From Magnetococcales bacterium (GTDB lineage Bacteria > Pseudomonadota > Magnetococcia > Magnetococcales > JADGCL01), in assembly GCA_015229005.1 (NCBI GenBank), contig JADGCL010000018.1, positions 1 through 47,426 on the forward strand: a DNA stretch of 47,426 nucleotides. Direction: 5' to 3'. Below the pieces are notes generated by a model that did not search any database, was not told where the DNA came from, and saw nothing but the letters and a program-made list of their open reading frames with translations. Each line of letters starts with the position of its first letter. Position 1 is the stretch's first letter. Of this stretch, positions 31,893 through 40,670 are shown piece after piece. Both the position numbers and the translations under genes were made by a program.

Positions 31893-32654
31893 TCAATCCA
31901 TGGAACCAGGCAGGCGGGATTTTGCGGAAGCGAGCGGGACCCACTCGCCTTGCCAATAGCCCTCCAAGGGCTGGAAACGCGCCTTGTAACGCATCTTCGG
32001 CGATTGCGGGATCCAATATCCCAGGTATAACCAGCGATCCCCCCGTTGCCGGGCCGCTTCGATGCTCCAGAGGATCCCGTAGGTGCCCAGGCTGCGGCTC
32101 TGCTCCCCGGGGTCGAAAAAGGTGTAGACCGACGACAGGGCCCCGGGAACCTTGTCGATCACCGCGACCATCACCAGCCGTCCCTCCAGGCGGAATTCAA
32201 CGAACCGGGTAACACCCCACGAACAGGTCAGATGCTCCACCATCGAGCCCGGGTCTGGATCCGCCATCGGCCCACCACCGTGTCTGACCGCCAGGTATCG
32301 GCGGTAAAGGGCGAAGGTCTCCGGGTCATCCGATCCCTCGATTTCCCGGACCTCCAGGTCCCGGTTCCGCCGCCAGACCCGGGCAAGACTCCGGCTCCGG
32401 ACGAACGCCGCAACCGGTAGCCGCACCGGCAGACATCGCTCACATTCCGGACAGGAAGGACGATAGACGTGTTTGCCGGAACGTCGAAACCCCCGGGTCA
32501 GAAAATCGCGAAAAAGCCCCGCATCCAGAGGAAAACCCGGCGGCAGGAAGAGGGTCGCCGCCGGCCTCTCGGGAAAATAGCCGCATTCGTGAAGGGGCGA
32601 CAGGAGCAGGGTCGTCTCTTCCGGGACCTGCCGGAAAAGATCATCACCTTGCAT
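31893..32654 (-). CDS. bpt: Aspartate/glutamate leucyltransferase Bpt (N-end rule)
   Basis: Transfers Leu from leucyl-tRNA to proteins with N-terminal Asp or Glu, marking them for ClpAP through ClpS. The 253-residue protein has the conserved CGYFPERPA near residue 20, [18 protein letters not shown] (Cys-rich ATE/Bpt motif) and a C-terminal GNAT-like part with [20 protein letters not shown] and [19 protein letters not shown]. Length is normal. The start at 32654 (MQGDDLFRQ) keeps the usual N-terminus; the frame stays open far upstream, but only as antisense of hslV. It is divergent from hslV with 105 bases between starts. Confidence 0.93.
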   Translation of the reverse strand: MQGDDLFRQVPEETTLLLSPLHECGYFPERPAATLFLPPGFPLDAGLFRDFLTRGFRRSGKHVYRPSCPECERCLPVRLPVAAFVRSRSLARVWRRNRDLEVREIEGSDDPETFALYRRYLAVRHGGGPMADPDPGSMVEHLTCSWGVTRFVEFRLEGRLVMVAVIDKVPGALSSVYTFFDPGEQSRSLGTYGILWSIEAARQRGDRWLYLGYWIPQSPKMRYKARFQPLEGYWQGEWVPLASAKSRLPGSMD

Positions 32655-32710
32655 TTCCGTTATAAAATCCGCACCATCCCCCAGGAGAATTCGGGGATCG
32701 GCGCTCTCCT

Positions 32711-32750
32711 CGCCGTTCATCGCCACACGGCGCCGTTCATCGCCACAGAG
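32711..32750 (+). repeat. 20-bp tandem duplication upstream of hslV
   Basis: CGCCGTTCATCGCCACACGG is followed directly by CGCCGTTCATCGCCACAGAG. The second copy ends in the AGAG that begins the hslV ribosome site. Confidence 0.7.
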
Positions 32751-32759
32751 GATCGTTCC

Positions 32760-33287
32760 ATGTTCGAGGGCACCACCATTCTCTCCGTTCGTCGCGGGGA
32801 CCAGGTCGTCATGGGAGGAGATGGCCAGGTCACTCTCGGCAGCGTCGTCGCCAAGGCCAACGCCCGCAAGGTGCGCACCATGAGCGAAGGACGCATCCTG
32901 ACCGGTTTTGCCGGCTCCACGGCGGATGCCTTCACCCTGTTCGATCGCTTTGAAGCGAAACTGACCAAACACGGGGGCAATCTTACCCGAGCCGCCGTTG
33001 AATTGGCCAAGGATTGGCGCAGCGATCGTTTCTTGCGCCGCCTCGAGGCAATGCTGGCAGTGGCCGATCGCCAGCAGAGTCTCCTCATCTCCGGCGCCGG
33101 GGATCTCCTGGAGCCCGAGGACGGCATCGTCGCCATCGGCTCCGGCGGTCCCTACGCCCTGGCCGCCGCCAGGGCCCTTCTGCAACACACGGAAATGCCG
33201 GCACGCGAGATCACCGAAAAGGCGCTCACCCTGGCCGCGGAGATCTGCATCTATACCAATCACAATTTCGTCATAGAAGAGCTCTGA
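32760..33287 (+). CDS. hslV: ATP-dependent protease proteolytic subunit HslV
   Basis: The 175-residue proteasome-like peptidase begins [20 protein letters not shown]. The catalytic N-terminal Thr is the first of the TT pair, so a short MFEG propeptide must be removed. [14 protein letters not shown]-like [34 protein letters not shown] and [16 protein letters not shown] are all present. The twelve-subunit core works with HslU in degrading misfolded proteins. Start is the ATG at 32760 after AGAGGATC. The stop is immediately followed by the hslU ATG. Confidence 0.97.
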   Translation: MFEGTTILSVRRGDQVVMGGDGQVTLGSVVAKANARKVRTMSEGRILTGFAGSTADAFTLFDRFEAKLTKHGGNLTRAAVELAKDWRSDRFLRRLEAMLAVADRQQSLLISGAGDLLEPEDGIVAIGSGGPYALAAARALLQHTEMPAREITEKALTLAAEICIYTNHNFVIEEL

Positions 33288-34691
33288 ATGTCCGAATTCA
33301 CCCCCCGGGAAATCGTCTCGGAACTGGACCGCTTCATCGTCGGCCAGCACCAGGCCAAACGCGCCGTCGCCATCGCCCTGCGCAACCGCTGGCGGCGGCG
33401 ACAACTGGCCTCGCCCATGCGCGAGGAGGTCTATCCCAAAAACATCCTGATGATCGGTCCGACCGGCGTCGGCAAGACGGAAATCGCCCGGCGTCTGGCC
33501 CGACTCGCGCAGGCCCCCTTCATCAAGGTCGAGGCCACCAAGTTCACCGAGGTCGGCTATGTGGGGCGTGATGTCGACTCGATCATCCGTGATCTCATGG
33601 ACATGGCCGTCAAGATGACCCTGGAGGAATCGAAGGGCGCGGTCCGACGGCAAGCCGAGGATCTCGCCGAAGAACGCCTTCTGGACATCCTTCTGCCACC
33701 GCCGGCGCCGGTACAGGGAGAGACGGTCAATCCCCTGGGAGCCCTCCTCGGACAGCTTCAGGGCGGGGGAAATTCACCCAACACATCCCCCCCTCCGACC
33801 GCCGATTCGGCGACCCGGCAGAAGTTTCGCAAAATGTTGCGGGAAGGACGTCTCGATGAGCGGGAAATCGAGATCGAGCTGGCGGAATCCCGATCCGGGC
33901 CGACTCTGGAGATTTTCACCCCGCAGGGGGGGATGGAGGGAATCAACTTTCAGGAAATGTTGGGATCGATGTTCGGCAAGTCGCGGACCCGCAAGCGTCG
34001 GGTGACGGTGAAAGAGGCCCAGCGTCTGCTGACGGATGAAGAAGCGGGACGTCTGGTGGATCGGGAACAGACCCAAAAGAACGCCGTCGAACGGGTGGAG
34101 CAATCGGGGATCGTCTTCCTGGACGAACTCGACAAGGTGTGTGCCCGCGGTGCGGATATGCGCGGTGCGGATGTCTCCCGCGAGGGGGTACAGCGGGATT
34201 TGCTGCCCTTGGTGGAGGGAACGACAGTCTCCACCAAGTACGGCATGGTCAAGACCGACCATATCCTCTTCATCGCTTCCGGTGCGTTCCAGATGGCCAA
34301 ACCTTCCGATCTTCTGCCAGAATTGCAGGGACGGCTGCCGATCCGCGTCGAACTGACCGACCTGGGCGTGGAGGATTTCGTTCGTATCCTCTCGGAGCCC
34401 GAGAATGCCCTGACCAGGCAATATACCGCCCTGCTCGCAACCGAGAAGATAACCCTCGATTTCTCCGAGGATGGCATTCGCGCCATCGCCGAAATGGCCC
34501 AAAGAGTGAACGAGACCACCGAGAACATCGGGGCAAGGCGTTTGCATACCATCATGGAACGCCTGCTCGACGAGGTCTCCTTCTCCTCGCCCGACCGCGC
34601 CGGGGAGAAGGTCTCCGTCGACCGGGAATATGTCATCGGGCAGCTGGATACCCTGGCACGGAACGAGGATCTCAGCCGTTATATCCTGTGA
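33288..34691 (+). CDS. hslU: ATP-dependent protease ATPase subunit HslU
   Basis: The 467-residue AAA+ unfoldase begins [20 protein letters not shown]. It has Walker [14 protein letters not shown], the pore-loop region [13 protein letters not shown], an intermediate (I) domain with a Gly/Pro/Ser-rich insert, Walker [12 protein letters not shown], and sensor regions ending in [16 protein letters not shown]. The terminal RYIL is the tail that docks into HslV. Its start abuts the hslV stop, so the two are translated together, the standard arrangement. The internal linker ([16 protein letters not shown]) is somewhat long but not abnormal. Confidence 0.98.
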   Translation: MSEFTPREIVSELDRFIVGQHQAKRAVAIALRNRWRRRQLASPMREEVYPKNILMIGPTGVGKTEIARRLARLAQAPFIKVEATKFTEVGYVGRDVDSIIRDLMDMAVKMTLEESKGAVRRQAEDLAEERLLDILLPPPAPVQGETVNPLGALLGQLQGGGNSPNTSPPPTADSATRQKFRKMLREGRLDEREIEIELAESRSGPTLEIFTPQGGMEGINFQEMLGSMFGKSRTRKRRVTVKEAQRLLTDEEAGRLVDREQTQKNAVERVEQSGIVFLDELDKVCARGADMRGADVSREGVQRDLLPLVEGTTVSTKYGMVKTDHILFIASGAFQMAKPSDLLPELQGRLPIRVELTDLGVEDFVRILSEPENALTRQYTALLATEKITLDFSEDGIRAIAEMAQRVNETTENIGARRLHTIMERLLDEVSFSSPDRAGEKVSVDREYVIGQLDTLARNEDLSRYIL

Positions 34692-35192
34692 AGGACTCGC
34701 CAAAAAGATAATGTCGGAAGTGGTTGGGGGAGAACGATTGCCCATGAGGAACGACAGGGGGTCGGACCGCGATGATTTCCGGAGAACACTCCCAGGAAAT
34801 GGGGTAGGGTTATCCACAGGAACCTGTTCATAAGCCTCGGAAATTCTGTGGAAGCTTTGGGGATAGGATCTCGTTTTGCGCTCTCTGCCGATTCATCCCC
34901 TTTTCTTCGGGCAACGATCCACCGGGTGATCCACCGGCAGTTTGGCGAAAATATCCTTGTCGAACAATTCTTTGCAAGAATCATTCACAAATCCACAGGC
35001 CCGACTGATTCTACAGCCTTTTATCTTTATAAAAAGATTGAAAACCTCGCAGATCCCAGATCCCTTTCCGTACCACGATCGCCTAAAAAAACACAGGCAG
35101 AAATATCACACGCCACTTCCTCCCTCCCTCTGCTGTCCGGGCTGTGGTAGGGTCCCTCCCCGGCTGGCCCCATGCCACGAAAAGAGTCGACC
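34692..35192. other. AT-richer gap with a DnaA-box cluster, candidate replication-related region
   Basis: An exact TTATCCACA lies at 34810-34818. Weaker matches are TGTGGAAGC (34847-34855), TGGGGATAG (34858-34866) and AAATCCACA (34989-34997). 34935-35100 is distinctly AT-richer than the surroundings and includes TTTTATCTTTATAAAAAGATTG. No gene is apparent in the 501 bases. It could be an origin-like or DnaA-regulated region; it may also hold the dedA promoter. Confidence 0.4.
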
Positions 35193-35792
35193 ATGAGCGA
35201 ACAGTTCACCCAGTTTCTCCTCTCCTTGATCGGGCAATTGGATTACACCGCCATTTTCATCCTGATGGCCCTGGAAAGTTCCATCTTTCCTGTCCCATCG
35301 GAATTGGTCATGATCCCGGCTGGCTACCGTGCCGCCCAGGGAGAGCTCGATCCAGGGCTCATCGTCCTTGCCTCCAGCCTCGGCAGTATCGCCGGTTCCC
35401 TGGCCAGCTACTACCTGGCTTTATGGGTCGGTTTGCCGCTCATTCGCCGCTATGGCAAGTATCTCTTCATCAGTCAAAAGCATCTTGACCAGAGCGAAGC
35501 CTTCATCCATCGCCACGGCGAAATTTCCATCTTCACCGGGCGGTTCATCCCCGGGATTCGCCATCTGATCTCCATGCCTGCGGGCCTTGCCCGCATGCGG
35601 CTGACCCCCTTCGTGGTCTATACCCTGATCGGCGCCACCCTCTGGAATGTCGTCCTCCTTGTTTTGGGCTATCTCATCGGTGACCACCAGGAGTGGCTCC
35701 ATGACCATCAGGGCTCGCTTGTCGGCGGTGCGATCCTCTTCGTTCTCCTGGTGGTGAGTCTCTACCTCGTTTGGCAACGTCGCCGACGGTAA
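35193..35792 (+). CDS. DedA-family membrane protein
   Basis: The 199-residue inner-membrane protein has a re-entrant-loop region LESSIFPVPSELVMIPAGY, membrane segments near 60-80, 140-165 and 170-195, and the DedA/VTT signature GRFIPGIRHLISMPAGLARM. DedA proteins are linked to membrane potential and to flipping of lipid carriers such as undecaprenyl phosphate. The ATG at 35193 follows GAAAAGAG; an in-frame ATG at 35172 would add seven residues and is less likely. It stands alone between two non-coding regions. Confidence 0.93.
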   Translation: MSEQFTQFLLSLIGQLDYTAIFILMALESSIFPVPSELVMIPAGYRAAQGELDPGLIVLASSLGSIAGSLASYYLALWVGLPLIRRYGKYLFISQKHLDQSEAFIHRHGEISIFTGRFIPGIRHLISMPAGLARMRLTPFVVYTLIGATLWNVVLLVLGYLIGDHQEWLHDHQGSLVGGAILFVLLVVSLYLVWQRRRR

Positions 35793-36176
35793 GCCCTTTG
35801 TGACAAGTGCCGGGTGGCAATGATCCCGAGTGACAATTTTTGTCAGTGTTTGCCGTAATTGGTCACTCTTTCCGTGCCGAGAATCGGCAATCACGGTGGA
35901 CCGGGGCGGAGTGTATAGGAGTAACATTCTGTCTTTACAAGGAAATCTCTCTGTTTTCCCCCTTTCCCGGGAAAGTGGTACGTCCTATGCGAAGGGGGTC
36001 AGCGGGAAAGGTTGGTGAGAACAAGGATTCCCAAACCGGTATCCCGAAACCAGGGAGGCGCTGCTCCGGTTGACGATCCGGTTGACGATCCGGTTGACGA
36101 TCCGGTTGTCGATATGGTCCGGTTGTCGATAAGGGCAAAATCGCCCCGTTCCGCTCATTCCAAGAGGAGAACTACC
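35793..36176. other. Gap upstream of pilin A
   Basis: This 384-bp stretch has TGACAA repeats near its left end (35801 and the palindrome TGACAA-TTT-TTGTCA at 35831-35845, operator-like) and a 12-bp iteron block at 36066-36130. No gene was recognised. Confidence 0.5.
36066..36130 (+). repeat. 12-bp iterons upstream of pilin A (five copies)
   Basis: CCGGTTGACGAT occurs three times in direct succession (36066-36101). CCGGTTGTCGAT follows at 36102-36113 and again, after five bases, at 36119-36130. The last copy runs into AAGGGC, 46 bases before the pilin ATG. The phased 12-bp array may be a regulator-binding site or replication slippage. Confidence 0.85.
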
Positions 36177-36623
36177 ATGAACGAGAATCGCAAGAACCAG
36201 AATCGTGAGTCCGGTTTCACCCTGATCGAATTGATGATCGTGATCGCCATCATCGGCATCCTTGCCGCCGTGGCCATCCCCGCCTACCAGGACTATGTGG
36301 TTCGTTCCAAGGTCGGTGGTGGTCTGGGGCTCGCCTCCGGCGCCAAGGCCTCCGTCGCCGAATACTTCATGGCGAACGGCGCCTGGCCGACGACCAATGC
36401 CATGGCCGGGGTGGCACAACCGGCCTCGATCTCCGACGGGGCCAATGTCGGCTCGGTCACCATCGGCGCCAACGGCGCGATCGCGATCGCCTTCAGCTCG
36501 GCCGATACCAACATCAACAGCACCACCCTGACGCTGACCCCGACCAACACCCAGGGCAGCATCGCCTGGGCCTGCTCCTCCACCGATCTGGCGGCGCGCT
36601 ACCTGCCTGCCAACTGCCGGTAA
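36177..36623 (+). CDS. Type IV pilin A
   Basis: The 148-residue prepilin has a 13-residue basic leader ending ESG, a cleavage site before [20 protein letters not shown] (with the Glu5 that guides assembly) and [13 protein letters not shown]. The globular domain ends with a disulfide pair [17 protein letters not shown]. It is processed by PilD and assembled by the type IV pilus machine for adhesion, twitching or DNA uptake. The ATG at 36177 has a strong AAGAGGAG site. Hairpins follow, then pilin B 111 bases later. The type IVa-like sequence is closest to major pilins by size. Confidence 0.95.
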   Translation: MNENRKNQNRESGFTLIELMIVIAIIGILAAVAIPAYQDYVVRSKVGGGLGLASGAKASVAEYFMANGAWPTTNAMAGVAQPASISDGANVGSVTIGANGAIAIAFSSADTNINSTTLTLTPTNTQGSIAWACSSTDLAARYLPANCR

Positions 36624-36633
36624 TGGTTGCATC

Positions 36634-36656
36634 CTCCCGGTCGCTCCGACCGGGAG
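36634..36656 (+). terminator. Hairpin after pilin A
   Basis: CTCCCGGTCG and CGACCGGGAG form a perfect 10-bp stem with a CTC loop, 11 bases past the pilin A stop. No strong T tract follows, so it may stabilise the pilin A mRNA or partly terminate it. Confidence 0.6.
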
Positions 36657-36665
36657 AGCATGAGG

Positions 36666-36692
36666 GGAGGCGCCATTACGAGTGGCGCCTCC
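36666..36692 (+). terminator. Second hairpin between the pilin genes
   Basis: GGAGGCGCCA and TGGCGCCTCC form a 10-bp stem with a seven-base loop; a C/T-rich run (CTGCCCTTCCTTCTCC) follows. With the preceding hairpin it could make pilin A more abundant than pilin B. Confidence 0.6.
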
Positions 36693-36733
36693 CTGCCCTT
36701 CCTTCTCCCGATCCCCCTTTGCGGAGACCCCCC

Positions 36734-37147
36734 ATGGAGCGAGGCTTCACTTTGATCGAGTTGATGATCGTGATCGCCATCATCGGTATCCTCGCGGCAG
36801 TGGCGATTCCCGCCTTCAACGATTATCTCATTCGTGCCAAGGTCTCCGAAGGGATCCAGTTGGCGGCCTATCCGAAGGTGAGCGTCTCCGAGTATCACCA
36901 GTTCAACTCGACGTTCCCCAATTCCACCAGCGATACCTCGCTGCCCTCGGCAACCTCGATCGCCGGCGAGAGTGTCGCCTCCATCTCGGTAGGAACCGCC
37001 GGGGTCATCACCATCAATTTTACAGGCCACCAGGAGCTGGTGGGAAGAACGGTCACCCTGACCCCTTCGAGTCACGGCGGCAGTGTCGTCTGGACCTGTG
37101 CCAGCACCTCTTTGCCGCAGAAATACCTGCCTGTGAGCTGTCGCTGA
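36734..37147 (+). CDS. Type IV pilin B
   Basis: The 137-residue prepilin has an unusually short leader (MERG) directly before [20 protein letters not shown] and [13 protein letters not shown]. The C-terminal disulfide loop is [17 protein letters not shown], matching pilin A in pattern though the middle of the protein is quite different. Its GCGGAGACCCCCC ribosome site is just adequate. Its position behind pilin A and the shared disulfide pattern suggest an old duplication, with pilin B as a minor or alternative subunit. Confidence 0.94.
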   Translation: MERGFTLIELMIVIAIIGILAAVAIPAFNDYLIRAKVSEGIQLAAYPKVSVSEYHQFNSTFPNSTSDTSLPSATSIAGESVASISVGTAGVITINFTGHQELVGRTVTLTPSSHGGSVVWTCASTSLPQKYLPVSCR

Positions 37148-37447
37148 CGGTTTCCCGAGTATTGTTGACAGCCGCCTCTCCTCCGATAGCGGGTCTTCCC
37201 CCTTTCCACCTCGACTGTGCCTTGAGGATGATTCCAGCTTCTTCCTTGTCTCGGGATCTCGGGGTTGGCGTTGCCATCCCTGGAGAACGGGAGGGGTTTC
37301 GGACTACCCTGGAGCCCCGGCGGGTTGCTGAAAGACCGTCAGGGACTGTATCGACCGAAGTTCCCTGCCTTGTCTGCTGACGGATCCCTCTCCAGTCCGG
37401 GATGTACCCGGTTTTCCCCGAAACACCTTTGGACACGAGTGCCCTTC
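37148..37447. other. Gap between pilin B and der
   Basis: In these 300 bases I see no recognisable gene, strong hairpin or promoter. Confidence 0.4.
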
Positions 37448-38806
37448 ATGTCTTGTCTCCTTGCCTTGGTCGGGCGGCCCAATGTGGGCAAGTCGTCGTT
37501 GTTCAATCGCCTGACCGCCAGTCGCCGGGCCTTGGTCGACTCCCTGCCGGGAGCCACTCGCGATCGCCAGTATGGCGAGGGAAAGTGGTCCGGAGGGACC
37601 TTTCGGGTGGTGGATACCGGAGGATTCGAGGGGAACGCAAAGAGCGGGGAGTCCGAGGCGATCATCAAAGAACGGGTGCGGGAGCAGATGCTGGCGGCGG
37701 TGGCGGAGGCGGATGGTCTGATCCTCGTGACCGATGGTCAAAGCGGGCCGGTGGCGGAAGATTGGGAAATGGCGGCGCTCCTCAGACGCACGGGAAAGCC
37801 GGTGACGGTCGCCGTCAACAAGACCGAAGGTCGCGGCGGTATGGAATCGGCGTTGACCTTCCACGAGTTGGGGATCCGTTCGGTCGTTGCCATCTCGGCG
37901 GCTCATGGACAGGGAATCGAGGCGTTGCTGGCAGAACTCATGGGTTCTCTTGTCGGTTGCGGGGCCGAGGAGGGGGAGCCGGATCCAGCGATGGCGACCG
38001 CAGGGATTCGGGTGGCGATCATCGGTCGACCGAATGTCGGCAAGAGCACTCTGGTCAACCGCCTTATCGGGGACGAGCGGATGATCGTCTCGGCGGTGGC
38101 GGGGACGACCCGGGACAGCATCGATCTCCCTTTGGAGGATAAACGTCATGGGCGTTTCGTCCTGGTCGATACGGCGGGGATTCGCCGGCGAGGACGAATC
38201 ACTCTGCGGATGGAAAAATTTTCGGTCATGTCGGCCCTGGCCTCGATCGAGCGGGCGGAGGTGGCGGTCCTGGTCCTGGATGCCGAGGCGGGGATTGCCG
38301 AACAGGATCAGCGGGTGGCGGGACTGGCCTGGGAGGCGGGGCGCGGGATGGTCTTTGCGGTGAACAAGTGGGACCAGGTGAAGGGTGGACGCGGGGGGCG
38401 GCGATTGTTTCTGGAGGAGTGGCGTCGGGCCTTTCCGCGCCTGGGTTCGTCGCCGCTGTTGTTTCTCTCCGGATTGACCGGGGAGGGGGTCGGGGCCCTC
38501 CTGCCGGCGGTCAAGGCGATGCGTCGGGCGTGGGGAAAGCGAATTGGAACGGGACCCTTGAACCGCTGGTTCGAAGAAGCGGTGGGGGCTTATCCGCCAC
38601 CACGGGATGGGGGTGGACGCATCAAGCTGCGCTATATCACCCAGGTCGGTGTGGAACCGCCGGCCTTCGTGATCTTCGCCAACCGCCCGGAAGGGGTGGA
38701 GGTCTCTTATTGCCGCTACCTGGAAAATCGGCTGCGGGAGAGCTTCGACCTGGGCGGAGTGCCGTTGAAATTGATGCTCCGCAAGGGAGAGAATCCGTTC
38801 GAATGA
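37448..38806 (+). CDS. der: Ribosome-assembly GTPase Der (EngA)
   Basis: The 452-residue protein has two tandem G domains and a KH-like C-terminus. G domain 1 has GRPNVGKSSLFNRL, the PGATRD switch, DTGGFEG and an NKTEGR G4 motif, the Glu variant common in alphaproteobacteria. G domain 2 has IGRPNVGKSTLVNRL, AGTTRDS, DTAGIRRRGR and NKWD. The KH-like end runs KLRYITQVGVEPPAFVIFAN. It is needed for 50S subunit maturation. Start is the ATG at 37448. It is followed by the SpsF-like gene 13 bases on. Confidence 0.97.
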   Translation: MSCLLALVGRPNVGKSSLFNRLTASRRALVDSLPGATRDRQYGEGKWSGGTFRVVDTGGFEGNAKSGESEAIIKERVREQMLAAVAEADGLILVTDGQSGPVAEDWEMAALLRRTGKPVTVAVNKTEGRGGMESALTFHELGIRSVVAISAAHGQGIEALLAELMGSLVGCGAEEGEPDPAMATAGIRVAIIGRPNVGKSTLVNRLIGDERMIVSAVAGTTRDSIDLPLEDKRHGRFVLVDTAGIRRRGRITLRMEKFSVMSALASIERAEVAVLVLDAEAGIAEQDQRVAGLAWEAGRGMVFAVNKWDQVKGGRGGRRLFLEEWRRAFPRLGSSPLLFLSGLTGEGVGALLPAVKAMRRAWGKRIGTGPLNRWFEEAVGAYPPPRDGGGRIKLRYITQVGVEPPAFVIFANRPEGVEVSYCRYLENRLRESFDLGGVPLKLMLRKGENPFE

Positions 38807-38819
38807 TCGGGAGGAGAGT

Positions 38820-39596
38820 ATGGCGAAGGTCACGCCCGTGATTCTGGGTATCCTGCAGGCGCGGTATTCGTCGCGACGTCTCCCGGGCAAGGTGCTGTTG
38901 CCGATTCTGGGTCGGCCCATGTTGGCCTGCCAGTTGGAGCGGCTGCGGCGGGCGCGGCAGATGGACCGGCTGATCGTCGCGACCAGTGACGAGACCAGTG
39001 ACGACGCCATCGCCGCTCTCTGCCGGGAGTTGGCCATCCCCTGCTACCGGGGCAGCCTCGATGATGTGCTGGATCGGTTCTATCGGGCCGCGATCGGTTT
39101 CTCACCGGTACCGGCGCAGGTGGTGCGTCTGACCGGAGATTGCCCCCTGGCCGACCCGGCGCTCATCGATCGGGTGATCGCCCACCACCTGCGGGGGGGG
39201 TTCGATTACACCAGCAACATCAAACCCCCCACCTATCCCGATGGTCTCGATGTCGAGGTGATGCGTTTCCCGGTCCTGGCCGAGGCGTGGCGGGAGGCGC
39301 AGCTGCCCTCGCAGAGGGAGCATGTCACCCTTTTCATCAACGGTCAGCCGGAGCGGTTCCGCCTGGGAAATGTGACCCACGATCACGACCTCTCGGCGCT
39401 GCGCTGGACCGTGGACGAGAGCGAGGATCTGGAGCTGGTCCGGAAGATCTACGAGGCCCTCTATCCGCGCAACCCGGAATTTGCCATGGCGGAGGTCCTG
39501 GCCCTGCTGGCGGGGCATCCCGAGTGGCAGGAGGGGAACCGCCACCACGAGCGCAATGCCGGGCTGGCGCTCTCCCTGGCGCGGGAAGGGGGTTGA
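38820..39596 (+). CDS. SpsF-like nucleotidyltransferase (CMP-sugar synthetase fold)
   Basis: The 258-residue cytoplasmic protein begins MAKVTPVILGILQARYSSRR, followed by LPGKVLLPILGRPML. This is the nucleotide-binding start of the SpsF/cytidylyltransferase group. VRLTGDCPLADPALIDRVI and DYTSNIKPPTYPDGLDVEV follow in family order. Such proteins activate sugars for surface glycans or for flagellin/pilin glycosylation; the sugar cannot be named. It has a strong GGGAGGAGAG site and lies 13 bases after der, so it is probably cotranscribed. Confidence 0.85.
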   Translation: MAKVTPVILGILQARYSSRRLPGKVLLPILGRPMLACQLERLRRARQMDRLIVATSDETSDDAIAALCRELAIPCYRGSLDDVLDRFYRAAIGFSPVPAQVVRLTGDCPLADPALIDRVIAHHLRGGFDYTSNIKPPTYPDGLDVEVMRFPVLAEAWREAQLPSQREHVTLFINGQPERFRLGNVTHDHDLSALRWTVDESEDLELVRKIYEALYPRNPEFAMAEVLALLAGHPEWQEGNRHHERNAGLALSLAREGG

Positions 39597-39997
39597 CCAC
39601 AAAAGATAATATAGAAAGTAATGGAATGGTCCGTCCCGCTTCCAGGAGGCTCTGCCGCTCCCCAGTGGGGGCTGAGGCGAAGCCCCAGGTCGACGATTGC
39701 TTTTTCCCCCCAACTGCACACCTCGCGGCGGCGTTCTGTCAAATCCTTGCCGGAGGGGGAGCGCTCGGAGTCGGCGGCATTATGGCCCGGTCATCTCCCC
39801 GGGGGCCAGGTATCCCGAGATCCATCTCCTTGATTTCTCTTTACGATTCCGTTGCCGATAGTGTGCAGGAGTTCTGGCTCCGTCGTTCTGGCCAGGCCGC
39901 TGCCGGCCATGCCTCTTGCTGGCATTGCCGATGCAATGCAGGGCCTGGGGGAGATTCAGGCCCCAGGTTGCCGGGGAGAATTGACGGGAGAGAGACC
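39597..39997. other. Gap after the SpsF-like gene
   Basis: These 401 bases hold the dispersed repeat copy at 39645-39666 with an adjoining hairpin-forming GGGGCTGAGGCGAAGCCCC, and a small GGGCCTG/CAGGCCC hairpin near 39941-39963. No gene was recognised. Confidence 0.5.
39645..39666 (+). repeat. 22-bp dispersed repeat, copy B
   Basis: GGAGGCTCTGCCGC followed by TCCCCAGT matches 2197-2218 at 21 of 22 bases, 37 kb away in the same orientation. Both copies sit in non-coding sequence next to palindromic G/C-rich arms. Confidence 0.6.
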
Positions 39998-40099
39998 ATG
40001 GTGATGAACGAGCTTTACCTGCACGCGGCCAATCTGGCCGAACCGGCCTTCATGCTTCTTGCGTCGATGGCGATCTTCGGGGGGGGGCGACGCCGCTAG
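39998..40099 (+). CDS. 33-aa ORF with PEP-CTERM-like tail
   Basis: A short frame after a good GACGGGAGAGAG site reads MVMNELYLHAANLAEPAFML, then LASMAIFGGGRRR. The AEPA, roughly 14 hydrophobic residues and terminal RRR resemble a PEP-CTERM sorting tail (EPA-hydrophobic-RRR), but nothing precedes it. It could be a real miniprotein, a single-span membrane peptide, or the remnant of a PEP-CTERM protein whose body has been lost. The ribosome site argues for translation. No exosortase gene is in the window. Confidence 0.45.
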   Translation: MVMNELYLHAANLAEPAFMLLASMAIFGGGRRR

Positions 40100-40670
40100 G
40101 GCCTCACATGCGACTTTCTGGAGTCACCGCCATGCCTTCCCGCCCGGTCGCGCAGGGTGCGTGTGGTCGGGAGCGGTCGTGCGCCCCGGGGCCGAGCCAG
40201 GGAACCCGGGGCCGGGCCGAAGGCGAAGGGGAGGCAAAAAAGTTGGACTTTCCAGGCGCTTTTCTCTAAAGTGCCCCACCGGGTGGACGATAAGAGGATC
40301 AAGTGGTACTGTTGGTCCTTCCTCCCCCCCCCCCCGGGAAGGAGGTTCCGGGCCGGTGGCGAGTCGGCGACGGGCCGGAGGGGGAGAGTTCGAGAACAGG
40401 GGGTATTGCATTCAGGGTCCATTTTTTGATTCCTTTCTTCCCGAAGCAAGTGCCAGCTTCGACACAGCCCTCGATTCACTTGGGGGCTTTTTTTTTGGCT
40501 GCGATCACCTGCTTCTGTCCCCGCCGTTTCTCTTTGCTCTCTGCTCTCGAAACCGCGCCCGCCGCTCTTTCTCCGCGCCCCTGCTCTCGAAACCGCGCCT
40601 CCTGCTTTCGAAACCGCGCTTCCTGCTCCCGAAGCACCAATCGAAGGCGCCTCCGGGTGGAGAGGTGCGG
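40100..40670. other. Low-information gap with homopolymers and tandem repeats
   Basis: These 571 bases contain long C and T homopolymers (a C run near 40325 and a T run near 40490) and a tandem repeat at 40541-40634. On the minus strand a 396-codon open frame crosses it (40096-41286) but has no protein-like features. Confidence 0.5.
40541..40634. repeat. Tandem repeat of about 20 bp
   Basis: CTGCTCTCGAAACCGCGCC at 40541-40559 recurs at 40581-40599, then as CTGCTTTCGAAACCGCGCT at 40602-40620 and partly at 40623-40634. TCGAAACCGCG is the constant core. It lies just beyond the 3' end of the 89-aa gene. Confidence 0.75.

Noticed and set aside
32655-33653. N-terminal extension of bpt up to 33653
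   Set aside because: The extra part is antisense to hslV and hslU and unlike any Bpt; the start at 32654 gives normal length.
40325-40500. Homopolymer runs (C near 40325, T near 40490) as terminators or phase-variable tracts
   Set aside because: No paired stem stands before the T run and no gene reads through either tract; assembly or chance runs explain them as well.
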